Shown one piece after another: positions 49,679 to 58,307 of a stretch of DNA of 64,000 nt (the first letter of the stretch is position 1; every line of letters starts with the position of its first letter). Below the pieces are notes generated by a model. It made no database searches, was not told where the DNA came from, and saw nothing but the letters and a program-made list of their open reading frames with translations. The position numbers were made by a program, and so were the translations under genes. The DNA lies in the NCBI GenBank assembly GCA_020633235.1, contig JACKEA010000008.1, positions 62,001 through 126,000 on the forward strand, read 5' to 3'. The stretch is from Polyangiaceae bacterium. Lineage in GTDB: Bacteria; Myxococcota_A; Polyangia; Polyangiales; Polyangiaceae.

Positions 49679-50836
49679 TCAGCGGATCTCCGTGGGGCAG
49701 CCGGCGGCGACCTGCACTTGAACCACGTCGCCGCTCTTCAGTTCGTCACACGCGGGGCCGACGATGTCGATGGTGGTGTCGTCCGTCCACACCCAGCCAT
49801 CCACGTCGCTCTGGGGCACGACCTTGGTGTCGAAGTACACGTTCACGAGATCGGGATCCGGTGGAGCCTCTCCCAGCTCCACGGTGCAGCTGACGGCGAT
49901 CTTCACGCCGATCGCCTTGAGCGTCTGCGTGAGATTGTCGGAGTCCGTCACCGGGTAGTACTTGGGGCTCGTGGGACGATCCGTGAGGCCGGCAACGGCG
50001 AGGGCATCGAGCACGGAGGCGTAGGGTGTGCTGCCCGGCATCCCCACGACGTAGGTCTTGATGCCGGCGTTGGCGAGCACCGTGACCGCCGCCACGGCAG
50101 CGAGACCGTCCAGGCAGTTGAGGCCGGCGCCTTGGATGAAGCTCTCGTCACAGCAGTTGAACGACGGCGTGCACGCCACGCCGCCGATGGACGCGCCCTC
50201 GATGTTGGGGATGCACGCGTCCGCGGTGCAGCTGGTGACCAGGTTGCAGTTCGGCCCGCCATCGGTTGCGAGCACCACGTTGGTGTCTCCGGGTAGGGCG
50301 GTGAGCGTAGGGGTGAGCGCCTTGATCGTGTCGGTCGTGGGTGTGCCGCCCTTCGGTGCGAAGGACGCCAAGGTCGCCAGCAACGCCGTGAGCACGGGGC
50401 CATCCTTGCCCTGCTGCAGGTAGCTCGGGGGATCCCCCTGCTGAGTGGGGAACACCTGCTTGCCCACGCCGCAACCGTTGCCGCTGTCGGTGCCCGGAAA
50501 CAACGCCGCGCCGACGTTCACTCGGTGGCCGATGGCGCGCATCACGCTGCCCAGTGCGATGCGCGCGTTCTCGTACTTGTCGTACGCGCTTCCCGGGAGC
50601 TTTTCCGCCATGCTGCCGGAGCGATCCAGGATGAAGTACAGGTTCGGCCGCTCGATGATCACGGGGACGATGGTGTTGCCGCATAGCGGAGGACCGTCGC
50701 CGCTCGCGTCGATGGTGGGCAGAGTGCCACCGGTGCCGGAGTCGGGCTCGACGGCTTGAAAGGGCGGCGGCCGGCGCTGGGAGCTACACGCTGCCGCGAT
50801 GGCGATGGCGACGGCGAGGGCGGCCCAACGACGCAT
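49679..50836 (-). CDS. von Willebrand factor A domain lipoprotein, paralogue of the 8.3 kb gene
   Basis: A 385-residue lipoprotein: signal and lipobox AIAIAAAC (Cys17), a short spacer, and a vWA domain starting RPNLYFILDRSGSMAEK (MIDAS Asp71). It shares with the 8.3 kb vWA lipoprotein the phrase VVLATDGGPNCN, against ATDGEPNNCN there, and a Cys-rich stretch (SCTADACIPNIEGASIGGVAC). The C-terminal domain (VELGEAPPDPDLVNVYFDTK, then VVQVQVAAGCP) also recurs. The two proteins are diverged paralogues. Likely surface-exposed binding protein; the ligand is unknown. Gene stands alone. Confidence 0.85.
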   Translation of the reverse strand: MRRWAALAVAIAIAAACSSQRRPPPFQAVEPDSGTGGTLPTIDASGDGPPLCGNTIVPVIIERPNLYFILDRSGSMAEKLPGSAYDKYENARIALGSVMRAIGHRVNVGAALFPGTDSGNGCGVGKQVFPTQQGDPPSYLQQGKDGPVLTALLATLASFAPKGGTPTTDTIKALTPTLTALPGDTNVVLATDGGPNCNLVTSCTADACIPNIEGASIGGVACTPSFNCCDESFIQGAGLNCLDGLAAVAAVTVLANAGIKTYVVGMPGSTPYASVLDALAVAGLTDRPTSPKYYPVTDSDNLTQTLKAIGVKIAVSCTVELGEAPPDPDLVNVYFDTKVVPQSDVDGWVWTDDTTIDIVGPACDELKSGDVVQVQVAAGCPTEIR

Positions 50837-50893
50837 GACCCGGGAAGCTTAGCAGGCGCGGACCGCGGGCGCGGGCGCGGGTATACTGCAGCA

Positions 50894-51880
50894 ATGCCTC
50901 GACAGCTCTGGGTGGCGCTGGTCGCCGTTTGCAGCATTGGCTGTGGTTCGTCGGACGACCCGGCGGGGACTGGAGGTGCTGGTGGCAGCGCGGGCGCGTC
51001 GGGCAGTGGCGCTGGGGGCAGCGCTGGTGCGTCCGGGAGCGGCGGAGGCAGCGCAGGTATGGCGGGCAGCAGTGGAGCTGCGGGCGGGACCTCGACGGGC
51101 GGGAGCGCGGGAGCCGCCGGAGCCGCGGGGGCACCCAATGGGAGCATGCAGTTCGTGGGCGACTTCGAGACCGGTGATCTCTCGGTGTGGTCCTTCTCCG
51201 GCAACGACACCACCCACGTCATCGACTCGCCGGTGCGCAGCGGGAGCTACGCGGCCCAAATGCTCGTGAGTCCGAGCGACGCGGTTCCGTATCGCTCCGA
51301 GCTCACTGCCAAGAGCGACAAGGGCACCTTCTACGATGGCAAAGAGTACTGGATCGGTGTGAGCTTCCAGATCGTGGACTGGGGCGCCGATCTACCGTCC
51401 TGGGCGACGCTGTTCCAGACCCACGCCACGCCGCACCCGCTCCCTGGCGGCGGGGGGGCCGACTGGACCTGCAACGCCGGCAAGAACTCCATAACCGTGA
51501 CGACGAGCGGCGATCAGATGGCGCTGAACGTGGTGGTGGATCCCGATCAAAGTCAGCTGCCGGGCACCGCGGCGATCGCCACCAAGGTCTGGTCCGAGCC
51601 ATTCAAGGTGGGCGTTTGGTACGACTGGGTGTTCCACTACCGGCCTTCCACGCAGGCGGATGGGATCGTGGAGGCATGGCGGAACGGCGAGAAGATCTAC
51701 TCGCACACGGGCGCCAACAGATTCGTGTTGGACAACTGCAACCTTCCGGCCACCCCCCAGACCTACATGAAGGTCGGCATCTACCGAGACAAGGCCAACA
51801 CTTCCACGCAGATCCTGGACTACGACGAAGTGCGTATCTTTGCCGGCAGCAACGGCTACTCCGCCGTCGCGCCGAAATAG
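50894..51880 (+). CDS. Lipoprotein with polysaccharide-lyase-like (heparin lyase fold) domain
   Basis: A 328-residue lipoprotein: signal and lipobox WVALVAVCSIGC, a Gly/Ala/Ser spacer of about 60 residues, then a beta-jelly-roll domain of the heparin-lyase/polysaccharide-lyase type (PF14099-like). Supporting motifs: QFVGDFETGDLSVWSFSGND, KEYWIGVSFQIVDWGADLPS, VGVWYDWVFHYRPSTQADGI and VEAWRNGEKIYSHTG. In this fold the catalytic residues lie in the groove, which I cannot fix by eye. Glycan cleavage or binding is likely. The ATG at 50894 starts the signal directly. It is convergent with a small gene at a spacing of 2 bp. Confidence 0.82.
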   Translation: MPRQLWVALVAVCSIGCGSSDDPAGTGGAGGSAGASGSGAGGSAGASGSGGGSAGMAGSSGAAGGTSTGGSAGAAGAAGAPNGSMQFVGDFETGDLSVWSFSGNDTTHVIDSPVRSGSYAAQMLVSPSDAVPYRSELTAKSDKGTFYDGKEYWIGVSFQIVDWGADLPSWATLFQTHATPHPLPGGGGADWTCNAGKNSITVTTSGDQMALNVVVDPDQSQLPGTAAIATKVWSEPFKVGVWYDWVFHYRPSTQADGIVEAWRNGEKIYSHTGANRFVLDNCNLPATPQTYMKVGIYRDKANTSTQILDYDEVRIFAGSNGYSAVAPK

Positions 51881-51882
51881 CG

Positions 51883-52152
51883 TCAGCGGTCGCCGCTGGT
51901 CAGCGGGGTGTGCCCGCCGCCGTGTCCTTGCCCGCCGCCCTTGGGGGAGACGCCGCCGCGGCTCGCGGCGCGACCGTGGTGTCCGCCCTCCGTGACCTCG
52001 ATGTCACCGGCCTCGAGCAGCTTCTTCACGGCGGGGTGCTCCAACGCGTCGTCGCGAATGTCGGCGCGCCGAGTGGGGCCCAGGAACAACGTCTTGCCTC
52101 CGGGCAGATGGATCCGAAGCGGACGACGTGTCTTGTTGATGATGGCCTTCAT
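51883..52152 (-). CDS. Small conserved protein with Gly/His-rich tail
   Basis: An 89-residue protein. The N-terminal 50 residues look conserved (INKTRRPLRIHLPGGKTLFL, then ALEHPAVKKLLEAGDIEVTE), with a beta-hairpin followed by a short helix. The tail is Gly/His-rich (GGHHGRAASRGGVSPKGGGQ). Similar short proteins with an RRPLR-x-x-LP-x-GK opening occur in gene clusters for phage-tail-like particles, but no such genes lie here, so function stays open. Confidence 0.6.
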   Translation of the reverse strand: MKAIINKTRRPLRIHLPGGKTLFLGPTRRADIRDDALEHPAVKKLLEAGDIEVTEGGHHGRAASRGGVSPKGGGQGHGGGHTPLTSGDR

Positions 52153-52251
52153 GATGGGGAATCACTGCCACATGCGGGCTCGCGGCGCGAGAGCATCGAT
52201 GCCCGATGACGGGGTTTGTCGACGCCCACATGGACGCTACGGTGCGTGGCC

Positions 52252-53679
52252 ATGGCTCGATGGGTTCGCGGGGCCGCCATGGCGGCATTGGTATGGGCTT
52301 TTGGGGGATGTGGCGGCGGAGCTCTGGAGCCGGCGGCCCCGACATCCGGAGCGCCACCTCGGAGCACCCCTCCGCCGGCCATGACGTCGGCTCCCACGCC
52401 TGCGTCGGCCAAGGCGCCGGCAAGGCTGGTGCGCGACCGGGTGGTCCGGCCGCTGGCGGCGGATCGAGTGAAGACGCGCTACGACGTGAAGTACACCGAG
52501 AAGACCGTCGTGCTCGACGCCGCCGCGGCGAGCGCGCTCCGAGGCACAGACGCGAAGAATCACGTCTATCGTTTCGATCGCGCCGGCTTGGGGGACGTGG
52601 CGTCGACGCTGGCGCCGGGCAAGGTACTGCTGATCCCCGGCAAGGCGTTGCGCACCGTGGACGAGGTGCGCGAAGAAGGCGAGCAGCTGGTGGTGAAGAC
52701 CTCGTATGCCTCCTTGGCCGATGCCATCGACAGCGGTCACCTCGGCTGGGACGCGCATCTGAGCTTCGACCGAGCGCACGCTCTCACCTTCCGCGATGGG
52801 GCCGGAGGCGAGCACCGTGTCTTGCTGCGTGATGCCAAGCAAATGCTCGCAGCACCCGCGGATCCCGGATTGGTACCGGATGGACCCATCCCATGGTCGT
52901 TCGAGGTTGGGCCCATGACCTACGAGTTCGCTGTCGAACCCAAGGACGGAGAGGTCAGCATCGCGATCAAAGCCATCAAGAAGCAAGGGCCCAAGGCCAA
53001 GCTCGCCTACACGGCGAAGGGCACCTTCCGCAACGTCTACGTCAAGGCGGAAGGCACCTTCGAGGGTAGCAAGGTCAAGAGCCTGACCTACGACCAACCA
53101 GAGCTGCAGGGGGACGTGACCTTGAGCATCGCCGCGGCGGGAGCGGGCCTCGGCAAGATCGAGTTTCCGTTCCCCAGTGCCATGTTCGACTTCGTCGTGA
53201 TGGTGGGACCGGTGCCGATCACCATCAAGGTGGGTGCCAAGCTGATCGGCAACATCACCGTTCCGGCGAAGGCGTCCGCGACGGCCAAGGCCAACTTCCG
53301 GTTCAGCTCCAGCTCCGGGTTTCAATACACCGGCTCGGACGTGGACGTGAAGGGCAACATCGGCAACCTGGAGTTCAAGCCGGACCCGTTCGACTCCGCC
53401 GCCATGATCGGCATACCGGTGGACGCGCAGTGGGGCGTGGCGTTTCCGCGCATCTCCGTGAGCGTCTTCGATTCTCTGTTCGTGCCGTACATACACACGG
53501 GTGTAGTCGTCGGCTCCGCGCTCAAGTGGGGGCCGATCTGCAAGTATGGCTACGTGAAGTACGTGAGCGAGGTCGGCTATGACTTCAAGATCTTCGGCGT
53601 CACGCTGAAGAAGGACAAAGTGAAGATTGCCGAACGCGAAGAACGCGCGCCGAAGGGCGGTTGCCCGAAGAAGAAATAG
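52252..53679 (+). CDS. Large lipoprotein of unknown function
   Basis: A 475-residue lipoprotein with the signal and lipobox AAMAALVWAFGGC and a Pro/Ser-rich spacer (PTSGAPPRSTPPPAMTSAPT). The mature protein is beta-rich and made of long strands with conserved Lys and Gly (LAYTAKGTFRNVYVKAEGTF, FDFVVMVGPVPITIKVGAKL, KASATAKANFRFSSSSGFQY, SVFDSLFVPYIHTGVVVGSA), with a basic C-terminus (APKGGCPKKK). I do not recognise a family. The ATG at 52252 is preferred over an earlier in-frame ATG at 52216 because it puts the signal at the start. Confidence 0.72.
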   Translation: MARWVRGAAMAALVWAFGGCGGGALEPAAPTSGAPPRSTPPPAMTSAPTPASAKAPARLVRDRVVRPLAADRVKTRYDVKYTEKTVVLDAAAASALRGTDAKNHVYRFDRAGLGDVASTLAPGKVLLIPGKALRTVDEVREEGEQLVVKTSYASLADAIDSGHLGWDAHLSFDRAHALTFRDGAGGEHRVLLRDAKQMLAAPADPGLVPDGPIPWSFEVGPMTYEFAVEPKDGEVSIAIKAIKKQGPKAKLAYTAKGTFRNVYVKAEGTFEGSKVKSLTYDQPELQGDVTLSIAAAGAGLGKIEFPFPSAMFDFVVMVGPVPITIKVGAKLIGNITVPAKASATAKANFRFSSSSGFQYTGSDVDVKGNIGNLEFKPDPFDSAAMIGIPVDAQWGVAFPRISVSVFDSLFVPYIHTGVVVGSALKWGPICKYGYVKYVSEVGYDFKIFGVTLKKDKVKIAEREERAPKGGCPKKK

Positions 53680-53729
53680 TCCCCGCAAGGTTGACAGCGC
53701 CCCGTGCGAGCTGGTTCGGTGGAGAGTCG

Positions 53730-54455
53730 ATGCGACATCTGACACCCATCATCATCCTGCTCGTCGTGGGCTTGCTCGCGTGCAAGGGCGTGAAGGAGAA
53801 GCTCACCGGCGGTTCCGCGCCGAGCGCGTCGGCCGGCGTCGCTCTCGCACCCTCCAGCTCCGCGCCCGTGGCGGGTGGCGAAGATGCAGTTCCGGCGCCG
53901 GAATCTCCCCAACCGCGCCCGCTGAAAGTCGGCCAGTTCGTTCGCTACAAGGTCACGGAAAATGGTGACGAGCGGGAGTTCTCCTACTCCGTCATTGGTG
54001 CCGAGGGGGACGCTCACTGGATCCAGGTGATCACGGAGAAGAGCGGCCGCCGCGTGGTGATGCAGCTGCTGCTGGCGATTGGCGATCGCACCGATCCGAA
54101 GAGCGCGAAGCTCCGCGGTCTGAAGATGAAGGCACCGGGCCTCGGCGTGCGTGAGTTCCGCGGCGCGAGCCTGGCCGCGATGAGGAAGCAGGTGGACCTG
54201 GGAATGAGCGAGCTCACGGTCCCGGGGCTCACCGGGCTGAAGCAGGAGGACGTGACGGTACCCGCGGGCACTTTCAAGAGCTGCTACACGCGGGACACCA
54301 CCACCACGTTCCTGGGCATCACCGCGAAGCAGCGCCAGTGGATCCACACGCGCGTGCCCATTCTCGCGTTGGTGAAGAGCAAGGCGCTGGACAAGAACTA
54401 CCAGATCGAGCTCGAGGAATACGGCGAGACCGGCGCCAAGGACGAGCTCGGTTAG
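53730..54455 (+). CDS. Lipoprotein of unknown function
   Basis: A 241-residue lipoprotein: signal and lipobox IIILLVVGLLAC, a Ser/Ala/Pro-rich spacer (SAPSASAGVALAPSSSAPVA), and a body with PLKVGQFVRYKVTENGDERE, VITEKSGRRVVMQLLLAIGD and SELTVPGLTGLKQEDVTVPA followed by FKSCYTRDTTTTFLGITAKQ. The pattern of a VGQFVRYKV opening and a late PAGTFxSC-YxRDT-type strand resembles other myxobacterial envelope lipoproteins that I cannot name. The ATG at 53730 has a GGAGAGTCG leader at ideal spacing. It starts 50 bp after the previous lipoprotein stop and may be co-transcribed. Confidence 0.75.
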   Translation: MRHLTPIIILLVVGLLACKGVKEKLTGGSAPSASAGVALAPSSSAPVAGGEDAVPAPESPQPRPLKVGQFVRYKVTENGDEREFSYSVIGAEGDAHWIQVITEKSGRRVVMQLLLAIGDRTDPKSAKLRGLKMKAPGLGVREFRGASLAAMRKQVDLGMSELTVPGLTGLKQEDVTVPAGTFKSCYTRDTTTTFLGITAKQRQWIHTRVPILALVKSKALDKNYQIELEEYGETGAKDELG

Positions 54456-54650
54456 ACGAGCATCGTGCCCTTCACCGACCTCTCACGCATGCTGGTCCTC
54501 TCCGATCAGTGCGGCACGGTTGCACCTTGCTGTAGTGGGAGCCGCGCTGGAGCCTTCTGATGCACCGTTCTCAGCGAGCGTTGGGCGAGTCCTGCGCATT
54601 TGAGCATTCCGGCGGTTGTCCCACGCGGCGCGCGGGGGCAAGAAGCTTCC

Positions 54651-55070
54651 ATGGACCGAACAGGCAGATGCTTGTGTGGTGGCGTCGTCTTCACGGCGAA
54701 AGGGATGACGGGCAAGGGCAGTGCGTGCCACTGCGACATGTGCCGCCGCTGGGGGAGCGGGCCTTGGATTGGCGCGTCCGCCCAGGCGCTCGAATACGAG
54801 CAGCAGCAAACCCTCGGCACCATCCAGTCCTCTGCCTGGGCAGAGCGCGCCTTCTGCAAGAAGTGCGGCTCGAGTCTCTTCTATCGAGTGACGGCCGAGG
54901 GCAAGTACCAGGGCCTGACTTCGGTGGCCGTCGGCGCGCTGGACGACCAGACCGGAATCACCATCACGCGAGAGACGTTCATCGACAAGAAGCCCGAGTG
55001 CTATGCCCTCGAAGGCGACCGGGAGCGCGTTACCGAGGCGCAGGTCTTCGCCATGTTTGGCGGCGGGTGA
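54651..55070 (+). CDS. GFA-family (glutathione-dependent formaldehyde-activating enzyme-like) zinc protein
   Basis: A 139-residue protein of the GFA/CENP-V fold. Zinc-binding cysteines are arranged CxC (7,9), CxCxxC (26,28,31) and CxxC (69,72), seen as GRCLCGGVVF, ACHCDMCRRW and FCKKCGSSL. The family acts on formaldehyde-glutathione or related thiol adducts; most members have unknown substrates. The ATG at 54651 starts next to the first cysteines, and AGAAGC sits a few bases before it. The gap before it (54456-54650) shows nothing recognisable. Confidence 0.9.
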   Translation: MDRTGRCLCGGVVFTAKGMTGKGSACHCDMCRRWGSGPWIGASAQALEYEQQQTLGTIQSSAWAERAFCKKCGSSLFYRVTAEGKYQGLTSVAVGALDDQTGITITRETFIDKKPECYALEGDRERVTEAQVFAMFGGG

Positions 55071-55143
55071 CGAACCTCGTGCCTATCGAGATCAGCTTGC
55101 CGAGCGCATGAAGCGAGTTGCCGTTCCGGGCTGACGGTGGTTC

Positions 55144-55193
55144 CGCGGCGGACCAACAATCAACCGTCAGCAGGGTTTTGTCGGTGCGGCGCG
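55144..55193. repeat. Dispersed intergenic repeat, inward inverted pair
   Basis: CGCGGCGGACCAACAA (55144-55159, plus) and TTGTCGGTGCGGCGCG (55178-55193, minus), 18 bp apart, in the 179-bp gap before the repeat-protein gene. Confidence 0.8.
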
Positions 55194-55249
55194 AGCACGG
55201 CTCTTTCGATCATTAGCGGGGATCCAGACTGCGCGTTATCGTCCCGCCG

Positions 55250-58198
55250 ATGACCCGCGACAGAGTGATCGAGATCGCCGTGGCGCTGTGTGCGCTGGTG
55301 GCGGGCTTGGTGCTGCTGGCGGGGATCACGGACGTGCATCGGCGTGCGGCGCCGAGCCTGGTGACGGTGCCGCCGCCGCCGGCTTCGGTAGAGCGGGACA
55401 GCGCGCTGACGGTAGCGGTGACGCACGCGGGGGGCGCGGTGAGCGGCGCGGAGGTGCGCGTGTTCTGGGAGCGGGGCGGGCGCTACTACCTCGCGGGGCA
55501 AGGGCGCACGGGGAGCGACGGACGCGTGCACATTGGCGAGCTGCCGCGGGGCGTGGTGTGGGTGCTGGCGGAAGCGCCCGGGCTCGCGCGCACCTCCACG
55601 CAGCTCGCGCTGGACGGCAGTGAGCGCACGGCGGAAGTGACGCTGCTCGCAGCTTCCGCGTTGGCGGTGACGGTGACGGACGAAGAAGGCACGCCGCTGA
55701 ACCACGCTACGGTGCTGGTCACGGCGGCGGATCCGTTGCCTTTCGGCGCGCTCACGTCGGCGGAGGGCATTGCGCGCTTCCTGCGCGTGGGGCCATCGCC
55801 CTGGACGGTGAAGGCATCGGCGCGGGGTTACGAGTCCGTCACGCGCTCGGGGGTGACGGGAGACACGACGCTGGCGCTCCGACGTTTGGGCTCGCTCACG
55901 GTGCGCGTGGAGCTGCCGAGCGGCAAGCCCGCGGTGGGCGCCACGGTGGTGATCGCGGGCTCCGGGCTTTGGCCCGCGCGGCGCACGGAGACGGACGTCA
56001 GCGGAGATGCGCGCGTTTCCGGGCTGGTAGCGGGCAACTACGACGTGAAGGCGTCCCTCGGGAACCTGGTGAGCGACACGGTGTTCGGCATCGCGCTGGA
56101 GCGGGGCGACGACACTTCCATCACCGTACAGCTGATGGCCGGGCGCACCGTGGTGGCGCTGGTGACGGACGGCGAGGAGGACGACGCGCAAGGCGTGGCG
56201 GACGCGGACGTGGTGCTGGTGGAGGGCGGGGTGAGCTCCTTCCCCTTGCGCGGGCGTACGGGATCGGACGGACGCGTGGAGCTCGGGCCCATCGGTCCGG
56301 GGCCGGCGACCTTGTCGGCGAGCGCCGAGGGCTTCGTGGCGGCATCGCCGGTTCTCGTACCGGAGCCGCTGGAAAATCCAGTGCGCATCCCGCTCTTGAA
56401 GGGCGCCACGCTGGAAGGCGAGGTGGTCGATACCAAGGACCGCCCGGTGGACGGCGCCACGGTGGAGGTGATCGGGACGGACATGCACGGCCTGCCCATC
56501 GCCGAGACCCCGATGACGGCGGCGCTCCGCCGCGCGCACTTCGACTGGGCGCTGCCGGGGCCGCAGCCGCTGATCCCGGCGGGGGAGCTGGGCGTGATGC
56601 CGGGTCCCATCCCGCCGATCCCGCAGGCTTGGGACAGCACCGGTGGCGTCGACGATTGGGCGCTCGCGCCGGGGCCGTCACCCTTCGAGCTGTCGGACAA
56701 CGTGGAGCAGTGGGTGACGCTGCTCGACGGAACCTTCAAGGCGAGCCCGGTCACGCCGGGGCGCGTACGCGCGCTGGTGCGCCACCCTGCCTACGTGGAA
56801 GGCGTGAGCGAGCTGGTGACGTTGGCCCCCGGTGGTAGCGCCAAGGTGAAGGTGGTGCTGCTCTCCGGCGGCACGCTGGAGGGCAAGGTGGTGGACGCCT
56901 CCGGGCGCGCGGTGTCCGGCGCGCGGGTGGATCTCACGGCGGTGCAGGGCACGCTGGAGCGCACCACCATCACCGCGGGCGACGGCAGCTTCGCCTTCGC
57001 GGCGGTGCCGGAGCAGGTGATCCTGGGAGTGGCCCGGCCGGACGACTTGAGCCGCATCGTGGTGCGCAAGACGGTGGACGTGACCGAGGGGGAGCGCTCC
57101 ACGGTGGAGATCGAGCTGCCCGAGAAGCGCGACGCCCTGCGCATCGTGATCCGCGACGAAGACGGCCAGCCGCTGGATGCGGCGCAGGTGACGGTCACGT
57201 CCTTGGAGTCCGGCTCGCCGCTGCGGCAAACCGCGTTCACCACGGACAACGGCGTGGTGAGCATCGACGACGCGCGCGGCATGCAGCTCGCGATCACGGT
57301 GGAGGTGCCGGGCTTTGCGCGGACCACGCGGCAGGTGCAAAACGCGCCGGAAGAGATCGTGATCGAGCTGTCCCGCGGCGTGATGGTCGCGGGTCGCGTG
57401 ACGTCGGTGCATGGACGCCAGTACCTGGAGGGCGCCATGGTGACCGTGGTGAGCGAAGGGCGGCGCCTGGTGGGGCGCACCGACGCCGAGGGCCGCTATC
57501 GCATCAAGGACGTGTCCCCGGGAGCGGTTCACGTGGTGGTGAGCCACCCGGAGCTCGCGACGGCGGAGCTGGACGCGACCGTGGAGCGCACCGGGCGGGC
57601 GGATCGCGCCTTCGAGCTGCCCGACGTGGACCTCACCGAAGCCGCCACCGTGGAGGGCGAGGTGGTGGACGCCAAGGGCAATCCCGTGAGCGGTGCGCGC
57701 GTGGGGGTCGGCATGGTGCCGGCGTACCTGCCGACGGGCGCATTGCCGGCGGGCATGGTGGTGACGGACATCAAGGGGCACTTCAGCTTGAGCGGAGTGT
57801 CGCCCGGCAAGGTGACGCTCTCGGCCTACGCACCGGACGTGGGCCGCGGCAGCGCCAGCGCGGAGGTGAGCGCGGGCCGCCCCACGACGGGCGTGCGCAT
57901 TCGGCTGTCCGAGCGCGAGCCGGACGACGACCCGACGGTGGGCGGCAGCATCGCGATCACCCTCGGCGAGCGGGGCAGCGGCGACGACGTGGAAGTGGTC
58001 GTCGTGCAGGTCGCCGCCGGCAGTGAAGCCGAGCGCGCGGGGCTCCGCCCGGGCGACGTGATCTACGCCGTGGATGGCGTGGACGTCACCGGCATGCGCG
58101 ACGCCCGCGCGCGTCTCTCCGGGCGACCGGGCTCCGACGTCGTGATCGAGCTTTCGCGCGGCGCCGTCCGTGTCACCCGCGAGCAAGTGCGGCGTTGA
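55250..58198 (+). CDS. Carboxypeptidase-regulatory-repeat protein with C-terminal PDZ domain
   Basis: A 982-residue envelope protein anchored by an N-terminal transmembrane helix (IAVALCALVAGLVLLAGITD). Most of the protein is a string of Ig-like CarboxypepD_reg-type beta-sandwiches, each with a VxGxVxDxxGxPVxGAxV-like start (LEGEVVDTKDRPVDGATVEV, LEGKVVDASGRAVSGARVDL, VEGEVVDAKGNPVSGARVGV) and a TDxxGxFxFxxVxPGxxxL-like end. The last about 90 residues form a PDZ domain (VVVVQVAAGSEAERAGLRPG, then YAVDGVDVTGM). This combination is common in Polyangia. A role as a peptide- or substrate-binding scaffold is inference. The ATG at 55250 is used. Confidence 0.87.
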   Translation: MTRDRVIEIAVALCALVAGLVLLAGITDVHRRAAPSLVTVPPPPASVERDSALTVAVTHAGGAVSGAEVRVFWERGGRYYLAGQGRTGSDGRVHIGELPRGVVWVLAEAPGLARTSTQLALDGSERTAEVTLLAASALAVTVTDEEGTPLNHATVLVTAADPLPFGALTSAEGIARFLRVGPSPWTVKASARGYESVTRSGVTGDTTLALRRLGSLTVRVELPSGKPAVGATVVIAGSGLWPARRTETDVSGDARVSGLVAGNYDVKASLGNLVSDTVFGIALERGDDTSITVQLMAGRTVVALVTDGEEDDAQGVADADVVLVEGGVSSFPLRGRTGSDGRVELGPIGPGPATLSASAEGFVAASPVLVPEPLENPVRIPLLKGATLEGEVVDTKDRPVDGATVEVIGTDMHGLPIAETPMTAALRRAHFDWALPGPQPLIPAGELGVMPGPIPPIPQAWDSTGGVDDWALAPGPSPFELSDNVEQWVTLLDGTFKASPVTPGRVRALVRHPAYVEGVSELVTLAPGGSAKVKVVLLSGGTLEGKVVDASGRAVSGARVDLTAVQGTLERTTITAGDGSFAFAAVPEQVILGVARPDDLSRIVVRKTVDVTEGERSTVEIELPEKRDALRIVIRDEDGQPLDAAQVTVTSLESGSPLRQTAFTTDNGVVSIDDARGMQLAITVEVPGFARTTRQVQNAPEEIVIELSRGVMVAGRVTSVHGRQYLEGAMVTVVSEGRRLVGRTDAEGRYRIKDVSPGAVHVVVSHPELATAELDATVERTGRADRAFELPDVDLTEAATVEGEVVDAKGNPVSGARVGVGMVPAYLPTGALPAGMVVTDIKGHFSLSGVSPGKVTLSAYAPDVGRGSASAEVSAGRPTTGVRIRLSEREPDDDPTVGGSIAITLGERGSGDDVEVVVVQVAAGSEAERAGLRPGDVIYAVDGVDVTGMRDARARLSGRPGSDVVIELSRGAVRVTREQVRR

Positions 58199-58307
58199 CC
58201 CGATCGCGTGGATCGGGGTTTGCGATCGATGCGATCGGATCAGCCTCGGATCGATGGGGGGTTGTCGGGATTTTTCCGATGGCCCATCCGTTGCATCCGA
58301 CAATCGC

